The notes under the pieces are model-generated. The model had not been told where the DNA came from. It saw only the letters and a list, made by a program, of their open reading frames with translations, and searched no databases. A stretch of 64,000 bases of DNA from Cricetomys ansorgei (Eukaryota > Chordata > Mammalia > Rodentia > Nesomyidae), in contig JAMJFZ010001133.1 of NCBI GenBank assembly GCA_026225945.1, positions 7,832,501-7,896,500 of the forward strand, read 5' to 3'. A program made the position numbers and the translations under genes. Of this stretch, positions 22,507 through 35,100 are shown in pieces; the stretch's first letter is position 1, and each line of letters begins with the position of its first letter.

Positions 22507-22712
22507 TGTGTGTGTGTGTGTGTGTGTGTGTATGCACACGAGCGCACATCTATTTGAGTTTACACAATAAATGTGTGTAGGTACCTACAGAAGCCAGAGG
22601 TACTGGAGTTACAGGTATTTTTGAGACACTGATATGGATGCTGTAAACTGAAGCCAGAGATTCTACAAGCACAGTATGTGCTATTTAGCACTGAGCCATC
22701 TCTTCAGTCCCT
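22507..22712 (-). mobile_element. B3/B2-family SINE with (GT)n
   Basis: A (GT)n array (22507-22531) leads into an antisense SINE: 'cagaagccagaggtactgga', 'ggatgctgtaaactgaagcc', 'ttagcactgagccatctctt'. The last is the reversed tRNA-like head. Confidence 0.72.
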
Positions 22713-22714
22713 TT

Positions 22715-24325
22715 TCTATAATCGTCAAGTTAAATATTCTTTATAGTTGACAAAGAGTGAGGATTCAATGGACATCAATAACCAGATAAAATCTAAGATT
22801 ACAATTACATATTATTGTGTGATTCATACAAGGCAAATCCACCTAAACATCTAAAATGCCCAAAAATGTAGAACTTTAAATTGTATGTAAAGGAACATGA
22901 ATGGATATTTGATAGAGTTGACTTTAAAATTCTTCTTTAATACTGTGGATATCAAACTAAAAGAAAGAAAGAAACAAATAAACATTAACCCTTCCCTTGG
23001 TTGAATATCTTAGCGAATGTGGAAAGGGACATTTATCAGATTTAAAATACTTTCTCTGTGATTTGACAAAGCCACAAAAACATTAAAATTAGTTCCAATA
23101 TTTTCTTATTTATTTTAGGAAAAATAAATCAAGAAGCATAAAATATATATTTACACACTTAAGGATGTTATTATACCTAACTTAAATAAGTAAGTATCAC
23201 TTAGAATGCACTATTATTGATATGATTAAGTAAAAAGAGCTAGCATTTTTACTGGATAAATTAAAATAGCAAATACAGTATTCATCTACAATTGTGCCGG
23301 GTTGAGGCACGGTTCAGGAAAGCCCACACAGACCATTCACAGCTGTTTCCTCACATAAGAATTCTATCCCTGGTTTCCATTCTTTCATAACTTGAATAAT
23401 TAGTATAAATAGATAGCTTTCATATTGAGGTGCTTTGGAATTAAATGGTGTTGTTGAAGTTTTGTTACAGGTGATAAGAAAAAAGCTGCATTTCTTTTTC
23501 CCCTTTTTAATGAGTTGTTGAAATATGCTTTTTTATAAAAAGGAGCACAAGTATGTGAGCTTCTAAATGTGAAGAAAACTGTGTTACGCCATTCCTAGGG
23601 AAAGGGTGCTGTTGACTGCATTTTTATTTGGTATCCCAAATTCAAAGAATATTTTTATATTCTTAACTGGAAGCTAAAAGTATGTAATTCATCATTCAGT
23701 TTTGTATGATAAATCCCTTGCTTCTTGTGTTCTTATAGGGCTTGCCAGTAGCTCAGAGACACATGCTAACATATCCCTACCTCCTTCCTTTGTCTTCTTT
23801 CCCTCTTCCTCTGTCTCACATAATGTATAGGTCAGGTTTTCTGTTCTTTATATTGTGGCTTTATATTTTTATTTCATGCTGTTTGGGACCCCAACACTCC
23901 AAAGTCATTTTAAGTAATTCTCAAAATGATAGGTAACCTCAAGACTGTTTACTCTCTCTGAAAGGGTTAAAATTAGTAATCAATATTATATTAGTATTGG
24001 CCTACATCCTACACTCTTCACACCAAGTGACTGCGCATGAGGTGGAATAAAACTGGCATTAAACTCAGCACGAGACATAGTTCCCTTTGCAGTTGCTATT
24101 GTGATTCCAAGACTTTCAAGATGCACACATCACATCCATCTTGCCATTCCCACTCTTCAGAGACAGCACCAGTGACACACTCTGCTGCCTACACTGGATG
24201 ACAACCCAGTTTCACCAGTGGTACTCTTCACTGCAGAACCAGTTCACATCTCTGTAAGTAGCATCACAATAATCTTTGGGGAGGAAAATCACTTGCATGA
24301 ATGCAAGAGGCCAATAGTCACATCA
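22715..24325. other. Mostly AT-rich DNA, no gene seen
   Basis: The sequence at 24090-24255 has an acceptor-like and a donor-like border ('ccctttgcag', 'ctctgtaagt'), but all three frames between them contain stops, so it is not coding. Nothing else is recognised. Confidence 0.42.
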
Positions 24326-24329
24326 GAAT

Positions 24330-25050
24330 GGATGTGTAGATTTATCTCCTGGGTTCAAGGTAGAGGAAAATTTATTCTTTGCTAATTCAATCCCTGGTCC
24401 TAGATGGTTCCTGACTCTGTACAATCTAATTTTAAGCCTAGAACTGGAAGGCTTTAGCCTCCAGACAATCAAATCATCAAGGCTAAACCTAGAACATTTC
24501 AGTCTCCAAGACTTATTGCTGACTGACCTCATGCTGACTAGCTAGCTATCCTCTGAACTACCTCTTTTCACTCTGTGCTCTCTGTTTACTCTCTTTTTAT
24601 TCTGGGCAGGCTCTGCTCTTCTCAGCTTCTCCTTCTGTCTGAATTGCCTGTGAACTGACTGTACTCAAGATTGCCTGACTGAACTACCTCTCTGCTTCTC
24701 CTCTCAGAGTTCTGCCTCTTGTCTGCTTCCTGTTTGCTTCCTCCTCACTTCTGTCTGAGCTCTCCATCCACCCTTTACTTATACTCTCTGCTTCTCTCTA
24801 CTGAGCTCTTCCTGAGCTCTTCTTCTGTTTCCTCCAACAGTTCCTTGGGAACTGAACTGTCTATGAGCTCTGCTTACTGAGAGCTGGGAATAAAACAATG
24901 TGCCACCACGTCCTTCTGAGTTGGGAATAAAAGCATGTACTAATACTTTTTTGTACCCTAGAGCAGCCAGGCTGTTGGATCAGAAATCAAATGTCTATCA
25001 CACAGGTCTTTCAATGTAATCCTTTGCTAGAACAGCTGTGTTCCTTTACA
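24330..25050 (+). mobile_element. Unnamed LTR-like repeat, copy 1
   Basis: Shares a colinear series of segments with 44440-45125 on the other strand: 'gctgactagctagctatcct', a CT-rich tract of 'ctctgctt' words, 'gagagctgggaataaaacaa', 'gtgccaccacgtccttctga', 'ccctagagcagccaggctgt', 'catcacacaggtctttcaat'-like. The 'gctgggaataaa...gccacca' part resembles a B1 antisense end. The size suggests an LTR or composite repeat. I could not name the family. Confidence 0.6.
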
Positions 25051-25054
25051 CAAT

Positions 25055-26595
25055 GTTTCATTGCCAATCCATTCTTTTTATTATATACTAATTATCCTTT
25101 AAAATGAAACCTGGGAATAACTAGATACCATTTAAGTAAGTTAAGTATTTAAAAGTAACTCAGGAGTCAGGGAAAATACATCAAAATAAATTTACTGTTA
25201 TATTTCATTGTTTCAAGAGTTTCTTTGAATCCTATTTATACCCTATTTATTTTAATGTGTCAGAAACAGAATCTGTGAATATGTCACAGAAAGTCTTCAT
25301 TTTTCTCCTCTGGCCTATAAGAAGCAAGGAGACTGAAAGAACAAAGATAAGAACAGAAGAAAATAATCTAGTCATAGCCTCAGAACAATGACAAATTCCT
25401 CTGAAATCACACAAGACAAGAACATTTAAACGATTGATAACTCTCAATGTAATATAAATCATACTTTCTATCTATCAACGTGGACCTATCTATCTATATT
25501 GTTCCTGGAGGAAGTATCCATTCCTTGACAAGCTGTTGCTCATAGCAACAAGTCATTCTGATATTTTCTTTGATTATAACTAAAGAGCAATATCCATTCT
25601 TGTTACATGGGTGTAAAGTATAATTTAATGCTCATTAAAAGTGTAGCAGGTGTTCACATATGAAGTGCAAAGAAAAAGAGAAAAAATTTCTCTATGGCTG
25701 AGCTGTCAGTGCTCTAAAAGCATAATTTATTTTACATAACCTCTTAGCAAATAGACATGATTGTAATAGAAGGGGGATGCAAACAATATATGGAGGAAAC
25801 TAAAAGACAACCTTTTGCTTTGACCTTGACTCTCACCCTTTGAAAACACTGCAGTCTTTTTACAAATCCAGCTTTGACATATCACAACACACTTTTGTTC
25901 CTAGGAGATAGGAGTTCTTCGGACATTTCCTTGCCATAAAAGTTACTGAAAAAGAGAAAATGAGTAGGTGCATTAGCTGGAGCAAACTATGCTTAAATTC
26001 ATGGCAAAGCAGGGAAGGGATGAATATTCAAACCAACCCTTCCTTCATACATCCCTTCTTCATACAGAAACCTGTGACTCTGGAGAGAGAACGCTCTTCA
26101 CACTCAGATTCAAAAATGACTAAAAATCTCACTATAGGAACTGTTTATCAATATCTTCCTTTGCGCACTCAAATTTGGTAAGTGGTGAAAAAAAGAACAA
26201 AATACATAAGTTGTAGATTCATGGCTAAAATCAGAAGTTACATTATTCAAGACAGTCAAGAATTTATGAAGAGTGTACCTGCTCTGCTTTCTCTATTCAC
26301 CCAGTTAATCTGGAAACAGAAGAATTGCTGTCCACTGCCTTTGAATATTTCATGCTGTTAATATTTTTCTACTTTAGGATAAAAACAACTTGCCTTGCAG
26401 ATGCTTTTTTAAGTTAAAAGAATATAGAAAATACTGTGGTATTCATTGGAGAAATGTAAGAAATAATGCCTTTAATTTTAAGTGCAATTAGATCTTAAGC
26501 TAATAGATTTATTTATTGCTGTGGATAAAATTAATTTTTGAAATTAATTTTAATACAAATATTCACATAAAAAACAAAGCAATATCTTAGTCATA
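25055..26595. other. AT-rich DNA, no gene seen
   Basis: Short frames at 25247-25462 and 25960-26181 lack recognisable features. No repeat identified. Confidence 0.42.
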
Positions 26596-26599
26596 AGAG

Positions 26600-26850
26600 A
26601 CAGATTCTTCCTCTCTGTTGTCTAAGCTGACCTTGAATTCCTGGACTGAAGCCATCCTTGGATACAAGCATTAAAAATTGTTTGTTACTGCGATTTTGTT
26701 TGTCTGTCCAGTTGTTGAGGTAGGCTCCATTGTATCCTTGGTTGATGTCAAACTCCCCATGTAGAGAGGAATGACCCTGGACTCTTCTTTTTCCTGCATC
26801 TAGCCCCAGTGTTAGAGATACAGGCTTGTGCATCTGTGTTAGCATGAAGG
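26600..26850 (-). mobile_element. Two old B1/PB1-like monomers
   Basis: Two successive antisense B1-like units: 26600-26672 ('agagacagattcttcctctc', 'ttgtctaagctgaccttga', 'ctggactgaagccatcctt') and about 26712-26845 ('tgttgaggtaggctccattg', 'gatgtcaaactcccca', 'cagtgttagagatacaggct'). Both strongly diverged. Confidence 0.55.
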
Positions 26851-26854
26851 GCTG

Positions 26855-27830
26855 AAATTCTAAAGGAGGGTTTTGTTGACTCAATCATAGGTTGTGTTAG
26901 TTTTTAATAAGTCAATTATATGTCCCTTAGTAAATATTTTCACATTTCAGTGACATCCAAAAAATATTAGCACTGAAAATGTTGCCCCTCACCTTCAACA
27001 TACTTTTAATAGCTTGTGCTTTACTAGGTTGCCAAAGTGTTCTTATGACAATCCTAGGATTCAACTTCCCAATGTACCTTGTTTTGTTTTCTTTCCAACC
27101 AGGAGTGGCTGTTTGAGTAAGTCACTTGTAACAGAACATAAAATGATTTTACTTACAACTAATAAACAATGCCATTCATTCATTCTCTTTTGCTCCACAA
27201 AGAAGTGCCTCTGTAAATATTTGAATAGGTGGATTTAAATACTGGATCTTGCCAACTTGAAAGTAAATTTTCAAACATAATTGTTTCCTGAGGCACCTAG
27301 CTTTGGATATATTTTCCAAATGTGACATATTGGTCACCAAAAGGTGACATATTTTCATATACTCTCAGGGAGATATTTAGGTTCATTTTGTTCCCAGAAA
27401 TGTCCTGTTGTTTAACAATTCTTTTATTTTATTTCTTTCTGGAAAATAATCATTTTATTAACTAAAAATCACAACCACAGAATCTACTATCTCTGGTGGA
27501 CATACATTGGTCTATACTTATCAGAGACTAATAACATGAAGACCTCATCACTTTTGAAACCTGATGTCTTGCATGTTAAGCAAGAAACTGTATTAGACCA
27601 CTCCTTGACTTTTACATTTGTGACATTCAATGATAAGACCTTGCGATTGGTTCTTCCACAATATCAGCTGTGGTTCTATAGCAGTGCTGTTGATAAGATT
27701 CTAGGGAAATATAATGTATCTTGTCCAAATCACATACAAAATAGTGGTGCAGATTGGGAGATTGGAAGCATATAAATATAGCAATCTCAAGAAGGTATAA
27801 TGACTTCAATGCCCCAGAATGATATTGAGA
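26855..27830. other. Unique DNA, no gene supported
   Basis: Frames of 60-79 codons on both strands at 27014-27809 overlap each other. None has a motif I recognise. Confidence 0.4.
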
Positions 27831-27834
27831 ATCA

Positions 27835-28112
27835 AGCTTTCAAAGATGTCAAGTTTATAATTCAGTCAGTAAAATACTTGCTGTACTAGAAGGATTTCAA
27901 ATTAGACCCCCAGAACCCATATAAAAGAAAACACAGCTATTAGTCATTCAACATGGGAGAGTGAAAGGCAAGGGGATCTCTGGGGCTTGCTGACCAATGA
28001 GAAATTCTGTCTTAAAATAAAATAGAGAGAGATTGATGAAGACATAGGATGTTGCCTCCTGGACTCCACATAGGCACACAATGTGCACATGCACCTTGAC
28101 TGTTAAATAAAA
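27835..28112 (+). mobile_element. RSINE1/B3-type SINE
   Basis: Landmarks: 'cagtcagtaaaatacttgct', 'gacccccagaacccatataa', 'ggggatctctggggcttgct', 'ccaatgagaaattctgtctt', 'gagagagattgatgaagaca', 'ctcctggactccacataggc', 'acatgcacc'. Near full length. Confidence 0.8.
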
Positions 28113-28116
28113 GAGA

Positions 28117-28318
28117 ACAATTAACTGGAGAGGGCTCAGTGATTAGGAACACTTGCTCTCCATTCAGAATATTTCTTTGGTTCCTGACACCCACATCTGT
28201 TGACTTACAACCACCTGAAACTCCAGAGCCATCGGATCCAATCACATGTCCCTAAAACAGGGAAACACAAACCCTTACCCATGTATCAGTGTAAACTAAA
28301 ATAAAAAAAAAGAAAAGA
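28117..28318 (+). mobile_element. B2 SINE
   Basis: Abuts the RSINE1 copy in the same orientation. 'aactggagagggctcagtga', 'acacttgctctccattcaga', 'ggttcctgacacccacatct', 'gacttacaaccacctgaaac', then an A-rich tail 'aaaataaaaaaaaagaaaag'. Confidence 0.82.
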
Positions 28319-28324
28319 TCTATA

Positions 28325-29030
28325 TTAAGAGGGAAAGAATATAGTCTTCTTAAATAAATAAAAATGAATAATTGGAAAGAAAGAAGAAAAATTGAGTAGA
28401 CCAAACAAATTCAAAATGTGAATAAGAAATTTTCAATTTTTCCTTTAAAATATTTCATATTTAAAGAACAATGTTTAGTTAGAAAATTTGATTTTATATT
28501 TCAAGTTATTTCTGCCCTTCACAATGAATCTTGCGCTATACAAATTACTTTCATCTCCATTCTCTCATTTGATTCTCTTCACAACCTAAGTAAGTCCATT
28601 TGCAATCGTGAGGTAAACACCGAGGTTAATGATTTAACCTCCATTTTCATAAGCAAATTACGAAGTTTCTAACTAGCTGGGATCACACATTCTGTAATTA
28701 TTGACTCACTAAGCATTGTTATTAAGACCATATTATCATATCCAATTTACAAATGAAGAATAATATTAAGTGTAATTCAGAGTTATTATGAAACATAGAG
28801 TTACCTAGCATTTGGAATTGGCCAAAAAATGTCACAATAATTGTGTAAAAAATTACGGGAAAAGGCAGTTATAATGGGAATATGTAAATGAGTCGCTACT
28901 GTTAATGAGTTAATGAAATAATAATGATCATTTTTACATTGAAAGAAGATAACAAAAACAAATTCACTTTGAAGATATTGAAAGTGAGACAAAGATTGGG
29001 ATGAGATGCACTAACCCCTGTGGGAGAGGA
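28325..29030. other. AT-rich DNA, no gene seen
   Basis: An 84-codon frame at 28418-28672 is featureless. Confidence 0.42.
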
Positions 29031-29036
29031 GGGTTA

Positions 29037-29080
29037 TTTTATAATAATGTATTACTTTATAGTAATGTATTATTATAAAA
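29037..29080. repeat. AT-rich inverted repeat (20-bp arms, 4-base loop)
   Basis: Arms 29037-29056 and 29061-29080 pair with two mismatches around the loop TTAT. Confidence 0.88.
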
Positions 29081-29208
29081 ACATAAAGCTACATGAATTT
29101 GATGAAGATAAGATATATTGTAATATGAACTATGAAAACTTAGATACTAAAAATCTCACTTATCAACCAGGTATATTACTACTCACAATAGAACTATAAT
29201 AGAACTAT

Positions 29209-29238
29209 AATATAGATTATATTATTATAATCTATATT
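29209..29238. repeat. AT-rich perfect inverted repeat (13-bp arms)
   Basis: Arms 29209-29221 and 29226-29238 are exact reverse complements around TTAT. 'atagaactata' units are repeated at about 29188-29209 and again at 29256-29268. Confidence 0.9.
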
Positions 29239-29667
29239 TATAATCTATAATTGTAATAGAACTATAACTATTCCACTTTCCATTCACTGGCAGTCACACA
29301 ATTTGGAAATGAGTCACGGACTCTCAGTTAATCAATGGAAACAAATACACAGATGTTCTGAGGTGTGTCTTTTGGATAATTCTCAACCACATCAGGTTGA
29401 CAGTATAGACCGTTCTCACAATTGCTAAGGTGTTGAAGACATAAGTTGGACAGTTATGACCTATCATTCACCCTGTTACCCCAGTAAATTCCCATGTTTA
29501 CTACATCTTAAGGAGGTTAGGGTATCTACTATGTGAAAAGAACTGTGAAAAAATATTTCCAGGTATTTTTTTTTCCTGTCAGTTCACCAAAACGTTCAAG
29601 TTTTGATAAGTTAATTAAGTTATTGTTCATAGTTTTGTGTATACTACATAACTATACATAAGTTTGT

Positions 29668-29790
29668 ATATCTTATATATATATATACATATATATAATG
29701 TATATATATAGTCTATATATGTATATATACATATATATCTATGTATTTATATATTTATTATAAATATATATATATATAATATATATATCC
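29668..29790. repeat. (TA)n-rich low-complexity tract
   Basis: About 120 bp of alternating TA with interspersed 'catata', 'gtctat' and 'tttat' words. Strongly self-complementary. Confidence 0.92.
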
Positions 29791-30014
29791 TACAACACTA
29801 GTATAAAGCTAATAGACTGTTTCTTCCTTATCTTTTAAGCTATTTGATGTGTGTTGTGGATGTGTGTGTGGCTAATGAGCTTGTTTTTTGTATACGTATA
29901 TTTATGTAAGTGTACCTACCCATAGAGATGCAGAGCAAGAGTACATCAAGTGACCTTTACTACTCATCATCTTATTCATTTGAGACTGAATTTTCACTTA
30001 ATTTTGCCATATGC

Positions 30015-30187
30015 TTACAGGAAACAAACTAAAGCCACCCCTCCTACCTTTCCCTTCCACAGTCTGGGGAATATAGGGTTATATACAGACACACTCAGCT
30101 TTTTACATGGGTCTCAGGGGTTTGAACTCAGTACCTCATACTATGCAGCAAGAGGTCTTAGCCTCTGATCCATCTCTCCAGAACCAT
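30015..30187 (-). mobile_element. B3/B2-family SINE
   Basis: Antisense: 'acatgggtctcaggggtttg', 'aactcagtacctcatactat', 'gcctctgatccatctctcca'. The reversed tRNA-like head is at the right end. Confidence 0.72.
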
Positions 30188-30189
30188 TT

Positions 30190-31675
30190 TATTTGGTTTT
30201 GTTCTTCTGATTTTTATTAACTTTTTAAATTATTTCTAATATATAATAAACTATAAAAATATCCCTACATCATATTGAAGGGATACCATAAATTATACAC
30301 GCTAACATGCCATCAAGGCTAAAGAGTGAACATCTTCATACTTATCAGAAGTAGATACTTCTTTAAAAATCATCTCTACAGATCTGATGGACAGCCCAAA
30401 ACAATGTGACATTCATGTCTAGGGACAAATCAGGGGAGTAATAGCAAACTGCAACTCTAAGAAAAAATACATGAAATTACTTACAGTTGATGTTGCAAAC
30501 ATTGTTCTGAAGCATATTTATCTGTATGAAAGATAATGAATAAAGGGAATTGCGTATTTTTCTCTCCTGGGTATATGGACAAATATTAGTAGCAGTGATA
30601 TGGTAGCCATGGAGCAACTAAGGTAAAACTGGAGTCAGGAAGTTGGAAGCCAGTGTTATAGAGTAGAACTGCAAGTACTAAATTCCTGTCTGGCAAAAAA
30701 TGGGTACATTATACATAAAGGTGTTTCCATGTGAGTCTATAACAAATCACAATAGGACAAATATATTTATTATAATATCTTTCATAAGTGTATCTAATTG
30801 CAGTACAGATAGACAAGAAAAGACAATTGAAATCTTAGACTGACCCTGATGGGACAACAAAATACCTTCGACCAGTTGCCAAGGTCTTTCATTCCCAGAA
30901 AGCGAATAATTTAAATGTCACCGTACAAGAGATTACAATTCATATCCTTTCTCTTCCTCATGCATCTTTTCCAGGAAATTAAAGGATACTTCTGACTTAA
31001 TGAGGTGCAAAATATGTGTTTACTAGACTTGAACATTTCTAAGCAATCTATATTTGCTCAAGAATAATGAAGATTAAAGGTCTGGACAGTCTACCTCTCC
31101 GAAATTTTGTTTTCTAAAATAATCAAAGAGATCACAAGGACAACAAAACCTACATATCCTTCTTGTGATTCTATTTTATTATATACTGTTCTTATACTAC
31201 TTTTATTATGTCTAGTATGTCTGGAAATGATCACAGCACTTAGAAAGTCTGCTTTGCTTGTATTGTCATTTGAAACCAATTTTATAATTGAAAAATCAAT
31301 AAGTTTTCTATTTTATGTAGTATACTACAACTGTCTTCCAGAAGTGTAATAACTTTTCTTGTGCTTAAGTTACCAGGATGTGGTCCTGGAAATATCAAAT
31401 ATGACAGCTATTTTAGTCTCTTACTGTAACTATGATTATTGGTGTTAATATTTTTGGGCTATAGTCTGATAGAAAAAATAATATTCATAAAATATTTTCT
31501 TGAAGATATAAAAATAAACATGTCAAGGAAACTTAATAAAGACCACTGATGATTTACAAACTTATGAACAAATGTTCTTAGATTTACCATCTGATTGAAG
31601 AATTTAATTTTCTAATGTGTTGCAAATTATAAAGAAAAAAATTTCATTGTCTTTTCATACTTTCATTCTATTATC
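30190..31675. other. AT-rich DNA, no gene seen
   Basis: Overlapping frames on both strands at 31091-31349 are short and featureless. No repeat recognised except possible L1 sequence near the right edge. Confidence 0.4.
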
Positions 31676-31679
31676 ATAT

Positions 31680-31765
31680 TGAGATCCTAGATGGAGTTTT
31701 GTGCATGGTGATAAGTACGGATCTATTTGGATTCTTCTACAAGTAGAATTGCTTCTTTTTTTATA
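31680..31765 (-). mobile_element. LINE-1 ORF2 fragment, inverted part of a 5'-inverted insertion
   Basis: Antisense L1 ORF2 landmarks: 'gatggagttttgtgcatggt', 'ggatctatttggattcttct'. The reverse complement is the ORF2 segment 'agaatccaaatagatccg' followed by 'ccatgcacaaaactcc'. It is immediately followed by L1 3'UTR on the opposite strand. Confidence 0.68.
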
Positions 31766-31784
31766 ACATATAGATCATTTGTGT

Positions 31785-32110
31785 AACTATTATGAGTTTC
31801 AGTTTAATTATTTATGGAATTCTTGAAAGTGTGGACGAGTGGATCTCTGTTTCTCTTGCCTTTTCTTGGGCTCTTTTCCTTCTGTTTGTTTGTTTTGTCC
31901 AATTCTGATTTGTTAACTTTTGAATTTACTGTATTATATTATTTCAATATAATCCTATAGATTTTTAGTTTTTGATGAAAGACAGAAAGAGTGTGGATCT
32001 GAATGAGAGAGGAGGTGAGGAGGAACTAGGAGGAATGGATGGAGGGAAAATTGTAGTTAGGATATGTTATGTGAGAAAAACATTTTCAATAAAAGGAAAG
32101 GAGATAAAAA
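31785..32110 (+). mobile_element. LINE-1 3'UTR with A-rich tail
   Basis: Sense L1 3'UTR landmarks: 'gtggacgagtggatctctgt', 'cttgccttttcttgggctct', 'gaaagacagaaagagtgtgg', 'gaggaactaggaggaatg' and the end 'ttttcaataaaaggaaagg'. It forms the uninverted 3' part of the same insertion as 31680-31765. Confidence 0.8.
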
Positions 32111-32114
32111 TAAA

Positions 32115-35100
32115 CTAACTCAACATTAGCAATATACTATTACTAATATTACTACTACTAATAATAATAAAGATATAGGCAATTAATTCTGAAGGTAAAT
32201 GAGCCATACACAAACTAAAATATAGAAAATGTACTGAGCTAAATAAACCAGAGAAATCTTATATGTTTTCTTTTTTGTCCATGAATATGGAACCTGACCC
32301 AGATTTCAAGGACAGGCTTCTGTGAATGTTCCACAGGGAGGTGAAATTCTCCCAGCTATGAGGTTTTGTTTGTTTTGGTTGAGTATTTCACAATTTGGAA
32401 TTTAACTATTACTGTGGGAATTTTTCACTTCATTTCACAAAATATTTGAAGCAGATCAGTACTTCAAAGTGACTTGGAGTTGTACTGACTTTTTTAGAAA
32501 AATAGAACAGCTAATAAATCGTCAAAGACAACTACAGCATCATGTGGTATTGTCATCTTTCAATACATGTGTACAACTACTCAAAACAAAAGAAAAAAAT
32601 GAAAGTAATAATCTGTTTATCTTGGAAATTCAATTGTGCAGTCGAAGCTACAGTTTGCTTTTTAGTACTCAGCAGAAAGAATACATTTGTATCATCATTG
32701 ATTGTAACTAAATGTGTTACTAAGCTGTTTACCACTCACTCTCGAAGGGCTGTCCACTTGATACATTCATGACTCTTACAGGGCAAAATGTTGCATGACA
32801 CTCTCCATGTTATATGCCACAATCCACAATATTAAACACCCCATTTTTAACCTTGAAGTTTAGCAAAATATAGCTAATATAGACCTTTGTTACTAATTTT
32901 GCAAGCTGCAAATATCACTGTTGATATATTGGTGAATTTCCTGAACTTTAGCACTGCATATGGAAGTGTATAAAATATGTAATATGACTTTTTCTTTGCC
33001 TCTCATCATGATATACTCATCCCATGTTCTTCTTGGCATCTATATTACTTTAATCATATAGCCGTGACAATGAAATAAACAATATAATGGAGATATACCT
33101 GGGCCTGTAGTAGTGGGGTTATTAATATGCACTATTCGAAGGCTTAGAAAATAAAAGTATATACATCATACTTTCTTGTCATTATTCTTCTCTATCCAAA
33201 GCCACTCAGCCCATCCCATTCTTAAGCAATCTTAAGAGATACCAGAGTACCATACTAATTTAGAGGTTAAGTGTGTGCTGCTGCTTCCATTCATGGGATG
33301 AGACTTTATATTGATGTAACTGCTTTGGGGTTACTCACATTTTTCTAAATATCTCTTCAACCATGCTTAGTAAGGAGACCTAATGGACTCACTGACCCAC
33401 CAAACTGGACTTTTTAGAATCCTTTTTTTATTCCTTTGTCTTCAGTAGCTATCAAGGCATTATAGCTATTTGTTCACATGTCCCCAGGAAAGGCTAAAAC
33501 AAAAAGTAACATGTCTGCTCTTCTAATACTTCAGCAAATAAATACTTTGAGCAGTCTGAAAAAATGAGTATAGCTGTTTATCTAGGGGATAGTTATATTT
33601 ATTTTCACTACTAGACTTTTTGAATATCTATATAAAATATATTATTAAATAGATTCAAAGTTAATATTCATTTATGTGAATTCACGGTGCTTCTTCATAA
33701 AAATTCAAACAGCCGAATATAGTAAAGAATGTAGGTAGGAAGACCAGTCTTTATTGCAGGACCCTCTTCAGCATCCTGGTACAGCTGCTCCTAATGGAAA
33801 GCATCTTTTATAACTTATATCTCACAGTCAACTTTCAATTCAGAGATTACAGCTGTCTCCAGCATTATATTTGTCTACTATTTTATTGCTATCTTTCAGC
33901 CAGATATTTTGTCCCCAAGTGGACTGTTATAATAGTACCAAAGTATTGGTTCGCTTTATTGAGAGTCACTAAGGTAAGATATTATAACTCTTTTTGAATC
34001 ACATTTGTTACCTTTATAATTCGGATAGAAAATACTTGCATTTCTATTATCTCAAGTATTATGGAAGTTACAGAATTTCTACATTTTCTTATGTTTTCAA
34101 GTCTTATAACACCTTTATAATAAACACAGAATATGCAAATAAATATATATGTAATATTACCTAATTATATGAAATATTGTGTTAAGTGGGAATTATATTT
34201 AATTAGTCCTTTTACCATCACAAAATACATATTGCAAATACAAAGAGCTTTGTTATTGTCTCAAATTTGTAGAATCATTTCTATACCTAAGAGTGTATGG
34301 TGAAATGCATTTTGTGAAATTATTCAAGGTATTCTCAGTTACTCAAATATAATTTAAAGAATCACAACATCAATATTCAAAGCAGGTACGTACAAAAATT
34401 GATGGTTCACTTCAAATCTTCCATTGAAGACAAGTGACAATATCTCCTTAATGAATGTAGTCATTTCTCAATTTTCTTTAAAGAGAGTTTCCTTTATTGA
34501 GAGCTGAAGTAATTCAAGCTCAGCAGCTACACTCAAGAATGGGAAAAATAAACACACTCATTGCAGCCAAAGTCATTAGTATTTTAAATTATTCACAAAT
34601 AAAATCAATAAAATGCACACTATTAAATAGTTTTAAAGTTTCAGAAGTAGAAGTTCCCCAGTAATATTTCTAATATGTGAGAATACCTTTGCATACACAT
34701 ATCTCTCTTTCAACCCTTTGTGCTCAACACAAAGTGATTTCTATTTTGTTTTAAGATTTTTGTATGTCAACCACAGCCTTCCCTGTTCCACAAAGACACC
34801 CAGTTACTTGAAAGACTTTGATACATCTGTGCTATTCCCTATTTGCTGACATGTGTCTACTTGCAATGCAGAAAAGAAATTTCAAGAATGGGCTTCACTC
34901 ATCACAGTAATTGGTATTCCAGCCTTTCAGTTCAGATGGATTATTGTTAGTGTGATGGGCAGCTAACATTAGTGTCAAATTAGCATAAGCTCTAAGAATG
35001 ACTGCATAATTTTTTGCTGAAATTTGCATAATTTTTATCAAAATCTAAACAACTTTCCCAAAATTGATGATCAATGAGCAATGCAGACATATTAGTATAC

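Noticed and set aside
24090..24255. Acceptor/donor-bounded segment as a coding exon
   Set aside because: All three frames contain stops between the putative splice sites.
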